A stretch of DNA of 22,175 bases, from NCBI GenBank assembly GCA_964487355.1, contig CAZAPS010000025.1, forward strand, positions 1 through 22,175, in the 5' to 3' direction. Below are positions 14,331 through 21,240 of the stretch, one piece after another. The stretch comes from JAXGYX01 sp964487355 (GTDB lineage Bacteria > Bacillota > Clostridia > Saccharofermentanales > Fastidiosipilaceae). How positions within the stretch are numbered: position 1 is the first letter of the stretch; every line of letters begins with the position of its first letter. A program made the position numbers and the translations under genes. The notes below the pieces were generated by a model. That model searched no databases and was not told the DNA's origin. It was given only the letters and a program-made list of their open reading frames with translations.

Positions 14331-15530
14331 TCAGGCCGGTTTTTCGGACTCATGACTGCAGCAGCCGACCGAGAGTCGGTCGGGATCGTAGTCAATTTGT
14401 ATGGTCGAACAGGACAGATTATAGGGGGCCAGTTTGGCGGCGACTTGCTCTTTAATCTTCTCTTGCTCCTCCACCGTCGCCAATTCCGTAAAGAGGGTGA
14501 CATTCAGGTTGCTGCGCTCTCCATCCAACGTCCAGACATGAAGGTGGTTGATGCCGTGCACGCCCGGCACAGAGGCGATCTGTCTTTCAATTTTGGCCAT
14601 GTCGACGCCTTCGGGCACTGATTCAAGCATGATGCGGATCGTGCGGATCAACTCCGGTATGGCGTTCCAGAGGATGAACGCCGCGATCAGAATGCTGAAA
14701 ATAGGATCGAGGATGTAAAGCGGACGCCAGCGCATCACCAGGCTGATCACCAAAATGCCGATCCAACCGAGCATGTCTTCCAACATGTGCAGATTGAGAA
14801 TGTTGGCGTTGCGACTCTTGCTTCCTCTGAGCAAAAACGCGGCCACGACGTTTATGATGACGGCCAAAATGGCGATCCAGGTCATGCTGCGGTACGAGAC
14901 CGGCTCCGGATTGAACAGCCGCGGCACAGATTGCAACAGCATGCTGGCGGAACCGACGACCAAGACCAGCGCGGTGATCAGCGCGCCCAACAATGAAAAT
15001 CGCCGGTAGCCGAAGGAGAAACGATGATTGGAATGTTTGCGCGAGACACGCTCGAATATCCAGGCCAGTCCGATGCTCAGCGCGTCACCCAGGTCATGTA
15101 CCGCGTCAGACTGAATGGCGACCGAGTTCAGCGCCGCTCCGGCGACAAACTCAAACATCGAAAAACCAAAGTTGAGGATGAATACACCGCCAATGCGTTT
15201 GCTGTCACTCATGCCGGCATGATCGTGAGCATGGCTGTGCGAATGGCCTCGTTTGCCGCCATGCGCATGGCCGCGATCGTGATCGTGGTCGTGGTCGTGG
15301 TCATGGGCGGACGTGCGTGGCTCTACACCGTCCGGCAAAATCTTAATTTTGTCGGCGGCCAACAGACGGCGCACCGTTCGGGTATCTACGGAATCCGGCC
15401 AGGTCAGCGTTGAGCTGGCCTCATCATAATGAATGCTGCCTTCGGGCGCTTTTGTTTTTTTGATCAGACGATTGATCATCTGCGTCGCGCAGGTGTCACA
15501 GTGAAACTCAGTTATACGGGCACTGGGCAT
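14331..15530 (-). CDS. CDF zinc/cadmium exporter with N-terminal HMA-like domain
   Basis: 399-aa cation diffusion facilitator that should export Zn2+ (possibly Cd2+/Co2+) by proton antiport. Residues 1-68 look like a heavy-metal-associated ferredoxin fold with a CDTC metal motif (Cys11, Cys14). Residues 76-104 are a His/Asp-rich segment (HDHDHDHDHDRGHAH and HSHSHAHDH). Six membrane helices follow (~115-300); TM2 has HDLGD (His145/Asp149) and TM5 HMLED (His248/Asp252), the HxxxD pairs typical of zinc CDFs. The cytoplasmic C-terminal domain contains HLHVWTLDGE and ends in GCCSH. An open frame extends 25 codons upstream, but GGGAGGAATAAC before the ATG at 15530 and the arsR stop one base upstream fix this start. 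Operon with the ArsR sensor; terminator downstream. Confidence 0.93.
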   Translation of the reverse strand: MPSARITEFHCDTCATQMINRLIKKTKAPEGSIHYDEASSTLTWPDSVDTRTVRRLLAADKIKILPDGVEPRTSAHDHDHDHDHDRGHAHGGKRGHSHSHAHDHAGMSDSKRIGGVFILNFGFSMFEFVAGAALNSVAIQSDAVHDLGDALSIGLAWIFERVSRKHSNHRFSFGYRRFSLLGALITALVLVVGSASMLLQSVPRLFNPEPVSYRSMTWIAILAVIINVVAAFLLRGSKSRNANILNLHMLEDMLGWIGILVISLVMRWRPLYILDPIFSILIAAFILWNAIPELIRTIRIMLESVPEGVDMAKIERQIASVPGVHGINHLHVWTLDGERSNLNVTLFTELATVEEQEKIKEQVAAKLAPYNLSCSTIQIDYDPDRLSVGCCSHESEKPA

Positions 15531-15531
15531 G

Positions 15532-15900
15532 TTATTCCTCCCTCTTATTTTCGATCTCATCATGAAACTGATCGTGCGAATCCTCAGACACGTGTTCCAG
15601 AACATCGTTCAACAGCACACGCACATGCTCATCGTCCAAACTATACATTCGCTGGCGACCGTTGATCCGCGACTTGACCAGGCGAGCGTCACGCAGCGAG
15701 CGCAGCTGATGCGACAGCGCCGATTGCTCTATGTCCAAGTTTTTGGCCAGTGTGCTCACATTCATTTCGCTTTGTTCAAGCACGTAGAGAATACGCAAGC
15801 GATTCGCGTCGCCCAGCACACGAAACAAACTCGCTGCCTTGCTTAGTAGCGGCTCGGATGGCCATTTTTTTGATCTATCCATTGATGAAAAGTTTTTCAT
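15532..15900 (-). CDS. ArsR/SmtB-family zinc-sensing repressor
   Basis: 122-aa winged-helix repressor that probably senses Zn2+ and controls the CDF gene one base downstream. HTH: VSTLAKNLDIEQSALSHQLRSLRDARLV (~48-75), then the wing GRQRMYSL. The alpha-5 helix carries Asp90-x-His92-x10-His103-x2-Glu106, the same ligand pattern as the alpha-5 zinc site of SmtB, and close to CzrA. There is no N-terminal cysteine pair, so it is not of the CadC alpha-3N type. The ATG at 15900 lacks a ribosome site and lies 11 bases after a TATGAT box; a second ATG at 15882 also lacks one. The start codon sits inside an inverted repeat likely to be its operator. Confidence 0.93.
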   Translation of the reverse strand: MKNFSSMDRSKKWPSEPLLSKAASLFRVLGDANRLRILYVLEQSEMNVSTLAKNLDIEQSALSHQLRSLRDARLVKSRINGRQRMYSLDDEHVRVLLNDVLEHVSEDSHDQFHDEIENKREE

Positions 15901-15918
15901 ATGAAGATGTTATCATAT
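15899..15918 (-). promoter_or_regulatory. arsR promoter -10 and probable zinc-sensor operator
   Basis: ATATGA-N8-TCATAT inverted repeat, matching the ATATGA/TCATAT outer arms of SmtB/ZiaR-type operators. The minus-strand TATGAT -10 (15917-15912) lies in it, and the arsR ATG (15900-15898) overlaps its other arm, together with a TTCATATGAA palindrome. Binding would block both promoter and start. Confidence 0.6.
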
Positions 15919-15947
15919 AAGAACGAACAAAGCAAGCACGAGGTGAA

Positions 15948-15965
15948 CGCGAAGTTTTATTCGCG
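15948..15965. other. Hairpin between methyltransferase gene and arsR
   Basis: CGCGAA/TTCGCG 6-bp stem with a 6-base loop, 11 bases after the methyltransferase stop. It lacks a clean T run, so it would be at most a weak terminator. Confidence 0.35.
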
Positions 15966-15975
15966 CGCCAAAGGG

Positions 15976-16581
15976 TCAGGCTCCGATATAACGGTAGATG
16001 ATGATCTTCTCTTTACGGTCCCGCCGTTTGGGTAAAATAATCTTGTTATGAATTTCAAAGGCGGAGTGTTCTTTCATGATTTTTTTATATTTAGGCATGG
16101 GGTAGTAAAGGATGATATGCGCGTCCCGTTTCACTGTTTCCAAAGAATCGGTGATGTTGACCAGGACATCCTGATAAATGTCTGCAGAAAAGGCGTTAAA
16201 AAAATAAAAGCGATTTTCGTCCGCTTTGACCCGGTAATTTTCCGCCAAACCGTATTCGAAGCGGATGGGCGCGGAAATATCTTTCGCCCGCATCCGATAT
16301 CTTTTTTTGTTGAGAAAGGCTTCATCGAGCACGTCATCCTGGGCCTCTATGCCGACGACGGGTATTTTGAAGCGATTATGAACATAAAAGGCGACCCGAC
16401 CTTTGCCCGAGCCAAAATCAACCAGTTTGTCACTTTTCTTTAGTGTGTAATGCTCGAAAAGGTGTTCCAACACCTGATAAGGGGTCGACTCACAGCGGTT
16501 GTAATGAGGTTTGTCGCTACGCCATTCCTTAAGTCCTGTTGTCCGTATGCCAAATTTTTGATCGAATCGCGCGTCAGCCAT
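15976..16581 (-). CDS. Class I SAM-dependent methyltransferase, substrate unknown
   Basis: 201-aa cytoplasmic methyltransferase with a Rossmann-like fold. Motif I is LVDFGSGKGR (~53-62), binding S-adenosylmethionine; VVGIEAQ (~75-81) supplies the acidic residue for the ribose; FYFFNAFS (~125-132) is at the motif IV position that lines the active site. The C-terminus is lysine/arginine-rich (KRRDRKEKIIIYRYIG). The open frame extends to 16728 and includes another Met at 16620, but AAAGAGGAG 4 bases before the ATG at 16581 decides the start. The family is widespread in Firmicutes and poorly characterised. It sits between an AhpD-like gene and the zinc module on the same strand, with no evident functional link to either. 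Confidence 0.85.
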   Translation of the reverse strand: MADARFDQKFGIRTTGLKEWRSDKPHYNRCESTPYQVLEHLFEHYTLKKSDKLVDFGSGKGRVAFYVHNRFKIPVVGIEAQDDVLDEAFLNKKRYRMRAKDISAPIRFEYGLAENYRVKADENRFYFFNAFSADIYQDVLVNITDSLETVKRDAHIILYYPMPKYKKIMKEHSAFEIHNKIILPKRRDRKEKIIIYRYIGA

Positions 16582-16752
16582 CGAACTCCTCTTTTGTGGG
16601 GCAACCGTCTTTTCGCTCATGATACAGCGTGAACAGATTGCCGGACTAAAAACTCCAAGTCCAACCAGTGTAGTCGATTGATCGTTTTTTTCAAAATCAC
16701 CTGACGATCCACAGATTTGGCTCGCCAATGTTCAAGTCATGCGACAGTCGGT

Positions 16753-17346
16753 TTAATAAGGTAAAATGCTTTTCTTTCTGATCTTGTCGAAGAGCGCGTG
16801 GATGGTGGCGAATGGCAAGTACAGAACAATCGATAGCAGAATTGAAATCTCATAGATCAAACTTGTCTTTTCTGACGGTTTACCTTTAAATCGATCGCGG
16901 ATGGCGCTGACAGCGATGCCGTATATGTTGGCCACAAGCATCATTCGTGCAAAGGCTAAAATCACCATGGCGCTCCGGCGGCCATATTCATCAACCAGTC
17001 TTTGCCATGAATCGTTTGACGCTCTGCCTTTTTCGTCTGCGTAATGTTGCGCGAACAAAACACCGACAGATTCATTTTGGGGAAGGTTGTGCAAATCTCC
17101 GCTCAAAATGGAGGAGATTTCCTCCGGGCTCATCCCCTCTTCCAGAGCAAACTTTGTATGCGCGTAGGAGCAGGCTTCACAGCCATTGACTTCGGTCACG
17201 GCGAGCATGATTCTTTCCTTGAATTGTGGGGAAATCAGCTTTTCTTTGCGATTGATCCTCAAATATTTGACACTTCGCAGCAAAATGACGATGGACTTAT
17301 AAAAGTCCCGATGGCTGTAAATTTTTTTATAGAATTGATTTTCCAT
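16753..17346 (-). CDS. AhpD/carboxymuconolactone decarboxylase-like protein with C-terminal membrane helix
   Basis: 197-aa protein of the CMD/AhpD superfamily, whose members use a CxxC pair as thiol-disulfide or peroxidase centre. The signature E-x3-C-x2-C-x3-H is complete: Glu52, Cys56, Cys59, His63 (EVNGCEACSYAH). This supports peroxide or disulfide reduction. Unlike classical AhpD, the C-terminus carries a hydrophobic helix (~162-185, SLIYEISILLSIVLYLPFA), which should tether it to the membrane. The N-terminus (~1-40) is basic and precedes the domain. AAGGA lies 10 bases before the ATG. The leader has a small GCCGG/CCGGC hairpin (17380-17395). No partner peroxiredoxin is nearby. Confidence 0.85.
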   Translation of the reverse strand: MENQFYKKIYSHRDFYKSIVILLRSVKYLRINRKEKLISPQFKERIMLAVTEVNGCEACSYAHTKFALEEGMSPEEISSILSGDLHNLPQNESVGVLFAQHYADEKGRASNDSWQRLVDEYGRRSAMVILAFARMMLVANIYGIAVSAIRDRFKGKPSEKTSLIYEISILLSIVLYLPFATIHALFDKIRKKSILPY

Positions 17347-17478
17347 TCTTGTGGTTCCTTCATTGATATGAGTGGCGGGTGCCGGATGTGACCGGCATAG
17401 CTGACACTATACTACAATGCGCAATCGGCTTTCGCTCAAACATCACGACCTGAGCCATTAATGTAACCAAGAACGGCA

Positions 17479-17508
17479 AAGCACCCGTTCTCCAAAGAGC
17501 GGGTGCTT
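17479..17508 (-). terminator. Terminator-like hairpin after the sugar-transport operon
   Basis: AAGCACCCG/CGGGTGCTT, a 9-bp perfect stem with a 12-base loop, 80 bases after the yjfF stop. The T run is short (TT to TTT) on both strands, so efficiency may be modest; it lies between this operon and the AhpD-like gene on the same strand. Confidence 0.65.
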
Positions 17509-17588
17509 CATTAACCAATTGATTCGATCGCCGATCGATCCAACGATACTATCTTTTAGGGCTCAAGCTTCTTGGACGAAAATACTGA

Positions 17589-18605
17589 CTATTTTCCGTT
17601 CAGCCATTTTTCCCTGTTCTTTGAAATCAGTGCCTGCATCACGATGGACAGTAACAGCAACGCCGCGATGACAATCTTGGTCCACCAGGCGGACAAGGTC
17701 CCCTGGAAGGTGATGATCGTCTGAATCACGCCCTGAATCAACACACCGACCAGCGTTCCCGGCATGAACGCCACACCGCCCGATAACAACGTTCCACCAA
17801 TCACCGAGGAGGACAGCGCCTCCATTTCCATGCCGATCGCGTGCAGGGTATAGCCTGACAGCATGATCAAGGAGTAAAGGATCCCGCCAAAGGCGTTACA
17901 AAATCCCGATACCGCGTAGGAAGATATGACAGTCCTCGAAGTGCGCAGACCCATCAGCTCGGCCGACGCCCGGTTGCCACCGACAGCGTACAGGTTACGC
18001 CCAAAGCGTGTGTACTTCAGCACCACAGTGCCGATCGCTACCATCAGCAGCGCCAGCACCGCTCCAACCGAGATGAACCCATTGAAGAGAGGAATGCGCG
18101 CGGAGGCTAGTTTGACATAGAACGGATTGTCGATGTTGATCGTGTCGACCGAAAGCATCGCGGTCGCTCCACGCGCCACATATTGAGCCGCCAATGTCAC
18201 GATGAATGATTGCAGTTTGAAACGCGAGACGATAAAGCCTATCATGACGCCAAAAGCCACTCCGATCACCATCGCCAGCGCCAACACAACCGAAACATGG
18301 AGATTGGTGTCCCGTAACAGCTTCGCGATGAACATGCATTCAAAAGCGACTACTGCTCCACCGGTCAGATCACGTTCGCCGGTGATCAAAACAAAGGTCT
18401 GCCCAACCGTAAGCGCGATGACCGCAGCGTAATCTATAAAGAAATTATAGAAAACCTGAGGTTTGGCAAAACCGGAGTAACTAAAAAGGCCATACAGATA
18501 CAAAATCAAAAACAAGGTGGTCGTGACAAAAAAGGAAAAGTAATGCGAGTGTACAATTCGCCTCAGCGGTGAAGCTTTTTGTCTTTCAATCGTTAGCTCG
18601 GTCAT
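17589..18605 (-). CDS. yjfF: Sugar ABC importer permease, YjfF-like
   Basis: 338-aa inner-membrane permease of the ribose/galactofuranose importer type, with eight to ten helices. Late motifs match E. coli YjfF: VIGGTLLSGGVAFMPGT and FQGTLSAWWTKI (~262-312), and YAVGGNRASAELMGL in the middle. In the early helix, where such permeases carry GGIDLSVGS, this protein has GERDLTGGA (~76-84), while its partner YtfT keeps the canonical form. It should pair with YtfT to form the channel, powered by the YtfR-like ATPase. ATG overlaps the ytfT stop by 4 bases (ATGA). Last gene of the operon, with a hairpin downstream. Confidence 0.92.
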   Translation of the reverse strand: MTELTIERQKASPLRRIVHSHYFSFFVTTTLFLILYLYGLFSYSGFAKPQVFYNFFIDYAAVIALTVGQTFVLITGERDLTGGAVVAFECMFIAKLLRDTNLHVSVVLALAMVIGVAFGVMIGFIVSRFKLQSFIVTLAAQYVARGATAMLSVDTINIDNPFYVKLASARIPLFNGFISVGAVLALLMVAIGTVVLKYTRFGRNLYAVGGNRASAELMGLRTSRTVISSYAVSGFCNAFGGILYSLIMLSGYTLHAIGMEMEALSSSVIGGTLLSGGVAFMPGTLVGVLIQGVIQTIITFQGTLSAWWTKIVIAALLLLSIVMQALISKNREKWLNGK

Positions 18606-19648
18606 GGTTGCTTCACCAGCCTTTCTTCTGATTTATCTTGTTGCTTACGGTTCATCACGAACAGCGATCTGAACAACTCAGATTGCAGCAGACAGATCAA
18701 GATAATGACGACACCTTGGATAAACGGTAGCTGTTCGGAGCTGACCCCTCGTGCGTAAAGTGTGGTCGTCAAGGTCTGAATGGTGATGGCGCCGATGATG
18801 GAGCCACCCAACGAGAAGCGTCCGCCTTTAAGCAAGGTGCCACCCAGGGCGACCGACATGATCGCGCTGGACTCGAAGAGCAGACCGGCGTTGTTCGCGT
18901 CCGCCGCGGAGATGCGCGAGACTTCGATCAAGCCGCCGACAGCGGCGCAAAGTCCGGAGAAAATATAGGTCATGAACATGACGCGATTGACGTTGATACC
19001 GGAATAGTGACTGGCTTTTTTATTTATGCCCACTGACTGGACAAATAGGCTGATCGAGGTTCGCTTGAGCAGCATGCCGACCACAATGATCACAGTCAGC
19101 GCGAGGAAAATCGTGGTGGGCAACGGACTGCCCGGAAAATGATTGCCAAAATAAGAAAACGGTTTGTAATAAACGGTGATGATCTGCCCTTGGGTGATCA
19201 GCATCGCGATGCCGCGACCGGCGGTTTGCAAAATCAAGGTCGCGATGATGGGTTGAATTTTAAGTTTGGACACCAGAAATCCATTCCACAGTCCACAAAT
19301 CAGTCCGACCAGCAGGCCCGCAGCGATGGCGAGCCAAAGGGGTGCCCGGGGAACTCCGTCGCCCGCTCCGCCGACGATATACGCGGTGGTCGCTCCGGTG
19401 ATCGCCATGATCGATCCCACCGAGATGTCAATACCGCCGGTGGCGATCACAAAGGTCATGCCGACCGAAACGATAACCAGTGAGGCGGCCCGATTCAAAA
19501 TATCGATCATGCGTCCATGCAGCTGTCCGTTGATAATACTGAGCAGAAAGAATTTATCCACAAAAATGGCATTATAGCCAATCAGAAAAATCAAGGCGAC
19601 AAGCGGCAAGAAGAGCCGATGACGAACAATTTTCTTTAGTTTATCCAT
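18602..19648 (-). CDS. ytfT: Sugar ABC importer permease, YtfT-like
   Basis: 348-aa membrane permease. It carries the family signature ATGGIDISVGSIMAITGATT (~66-85) after DILNRAASLVIVSVGMTFV, and the later blocks FLVSKLKIQPIIATLIL and ADANNAGL that closely match E. coli YtfT. It is one of two permeases needed for the galactofuranose-type importer. AAGGA lies 9 bases before the ATG. It overlaps ytfR by 8 bases upstream and yjfF by 4 downstream, so the subunits are translationally coupled. Confidence 0.93.
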   Translation of the reverse strand: MDKLKKIVRHRLFLPLVALIFLIGYNAIFVDKFFLLSIINGQLHGRMIDILNRAASLVIVSVGMTFVIATGGIDISVGSIMAITGATTAYIVGGAGDGVPRAPLWLAIAAGLLVGLICGLWNGFLVSKLKIQPIIATLILQTAGRGIAMLITQGQIITVYYKPFSYFGNHFPGSPLPTTIFLALTVIIVVGMLLKRTSISLFVQSVGINKKASHYSGINVNRVMFMTYIFSGLCAAVGGLIEVSRISAADANNAGLLFESSAIMSVALGGTLLKGGRFSLGGSIIGAITIQTLTTTLYARGVSSEQLPFIQGVVIILICLLQSELFRSLFVMNRKQQDKSEERLVKQP

Positions 19649-21155
19649 TTGCTTTTCCTTCCGCGATCGTGGCCATGATGGCGTCTGAACTGATCTCCTC
19701 TTCCAACTCCCCGACCTTGTAGTGATCGCGGAACACCAGCAGTCGACTACACGTACGGATCAATTCTTCCAGCTCACTTGAAATAAACACCACCGACATG
19801 CCGTTTTCTTCTGCCAGCTGAATCATCAACTGCTGTATCTGCGTCTTGGTCCCGATATCGATTCCGCGTGTCGGCTCATCCAAAATTAACAGCTCGGGAT
19901 GGATGGCCAGCCATCTGGAAATAATGACTTTTTGCTGATTGCCACCCGACAATGTTTTAACCAGCTGACTGCTGTCATAGACTTTTATCTCTAGCAGACG
20001 GATATATTCATCCGCGATTTGTTCCTGTCTCCTCATCGGCATCCGTTTGAACATGCCATCCAACGCCTGTAACGCGAGGATGATGTTTTCTCTGACAGTC
20101 AGGTCCCCAATTATGCCTTCGACTTTTCTTTCCTCCGGACAGAGAGCGACCCGCTGATCCATTGCGTCTTTGGGCGATTTAAATCGCACAGATTCGTCTT
20201 TTAGCGTCATTTTGCCTTCATCGATCGGCTCGACACCGGAAAGAACCTGAGCGGTTTCGGTTCGGCCTGATCCGAGCAGACCCGCCAGTCCGATGACCTC
20301 ACCGGCATAGGTGTCAAGCGAGAGGTTGTTGACCTTGCCGATTCGAGACACGTTTTCCAGTGACAACAACTTCTCACCGCGAGCCCCGATATCTCGATTG
20401 TTGGCGACCGCCTCTATCGATCCAAGTTCTTTGCCAAGCATCTTTGAGATCAACTCAACCCGCGGCAGCTCCGCCAGTTGGTAGGAGCCAATCAACTCGC
20501 CGTTGCGCAATACGGTGACCGCCGAGCAAAGATCATAAATTTGATCCAGAAAATGAGAGATGAAGACAATCGCGATGCCATCGTCGCGCAACTGTCGCAA
20601 TATTTTAAATAACTGCCGAGTCTCCTGCTCATCAAGACTGGAAGTGGGTTCGTCTAAAATCAATATTTTCGCGTTGATCGTCAACGCGCGGGCGATGGCG
20701 ACCATCTGTTGAATCGCGATGGGGTAGTTGCTCAAACTCTGCGTCACATCAATATTGAGGTTCAGACGCCGCAACATGACGATAGCCTCCCGGTTGATGG
20801 TTCTCCAGTCGATTCGACCCCGCTTTATCGGCTCGCGCCCAATATAAATATTCTCCGCGACACTGAGGTTCTCGCAAAGATTGACTTCTTGATAGACAGT
20901 ACTGATACCGGCCAGCTGCGCTTCGAGTGGATTATGAAAGCGAACAGGTTGACCGTTAAGAGTAATTTCGCCTGAATTTGCGGAAAGCACACCGGTCAAG
21001 ATCTTGATCAAAGTCGTCTTTCCGGCACCATTCTCACCGACAATGGCGTGAATCTCCCCCTCCCGCAGAGTGAAGTCAACGTTGTCCAACGCTTTGACTC
21101 CGGGGAATATCTTTGTGATTCCCGTCATTTCAACAACAATGTTTGAACTTGCCAC
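19641..21155 (-). CDS. ytfR: Sugar ABC importer ATPase with two nucleotide-binding domains, YtfR-like
   Basis: 504-aa cytoplasmic ATPase of the RbsA/MglA/XylG type with two fused domains. N-terminal half: Walker A GENGAGKTT (40-48), Walker B LILDEPTSSLDEQE. C-terminal half: a P-loop reduced to GLLGSGRTE (~290), LSGGNQQKVIISRWL signature and LLILDEPTRGIDIGTK Walker B. A degenerate second P-loop is normal in this family. The start is GTG with AGGAGGG 5 bases upstream. It follows the binding-protein gene by 85 bases that contain a stable stem-loop, and overlaps ytfT by 8 bases. It drives uptake of the sugar bound by the YtfQ-like protein. Confidence 0.94.
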   Translation of the reverse strand: MASSNIVVEMTGITKIFPGVKALDNVDFTLREGEIHAIVGENGAGKTTLIKILTGVLSANSGEITLNGQPVRFHNPLEAQLAGISTVYQEVNLCENLSVAENIYIGREPIKRGRIDWRTINREAIVMLRRLNLNIDVTQSLSNYPIAIQQMVAIARALTINAKILILDEPTSSLDEQETRQLFKILRQLRDDGIAIVFISHFLDQIYDLCSAVTVLRNGELIGSYQLAELPRVELISKMLGKELGSIEAVANNRDIGARGEKLLSLENVSRIGKVNNLSLDTYAGEVIGLAGLLGSGRTETAQVLSGVEPIDEGKMTLKDESVRFKSPKDAMDQRVALCPEERKVEGIIGDLTVRENIILALQALDGMFKRMPMRRQEQIADEYIRLLEIKVYDSSQLVKTLSGGNQQKVIISRWLAIHPELLILDEPTRGIDIGTKTQIQQLMIQLAEENGMSVVFISSELEELIRTCSRLLVFRDHYKVGELEEEISSDAIMATIAEGKANG

Positions 21156-21178
21156 GATTCCCTCCTCTTAAAATGAAT

Positions 21179-21213
21179 GAGCGAGCCATTAAACTTGCGT
21201 GAATGACCCGCTC
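21179..21213 (-). other. 12-bp stem-loop between ytfQ and ytfR
   Basis: Minus strand: GAGCGGGTCATT pairs with AATGGCTCGCTC over 12 positions including two G-U wobbles, with an 11-base loop. No T run follows, so it is probably not a terminator. Placed 27 bases after the binding-protein stop and about 10 before the ytfR ribosome site, it fits an mRNA-stabilising or processing element that raises binding-protein levels. Confidence 0.7.
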
Positions 21214-21240
21214 AAACCGATTGAACTGTAAGTTTAGATT

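Noticed and set aside
16717..16728. TTGGC-TC-GCCAA palindrome upstream of the methyltransferase
   Set aside because: Short, not correctly placed relative to any promoter I can identify; chance cannot be excluded.
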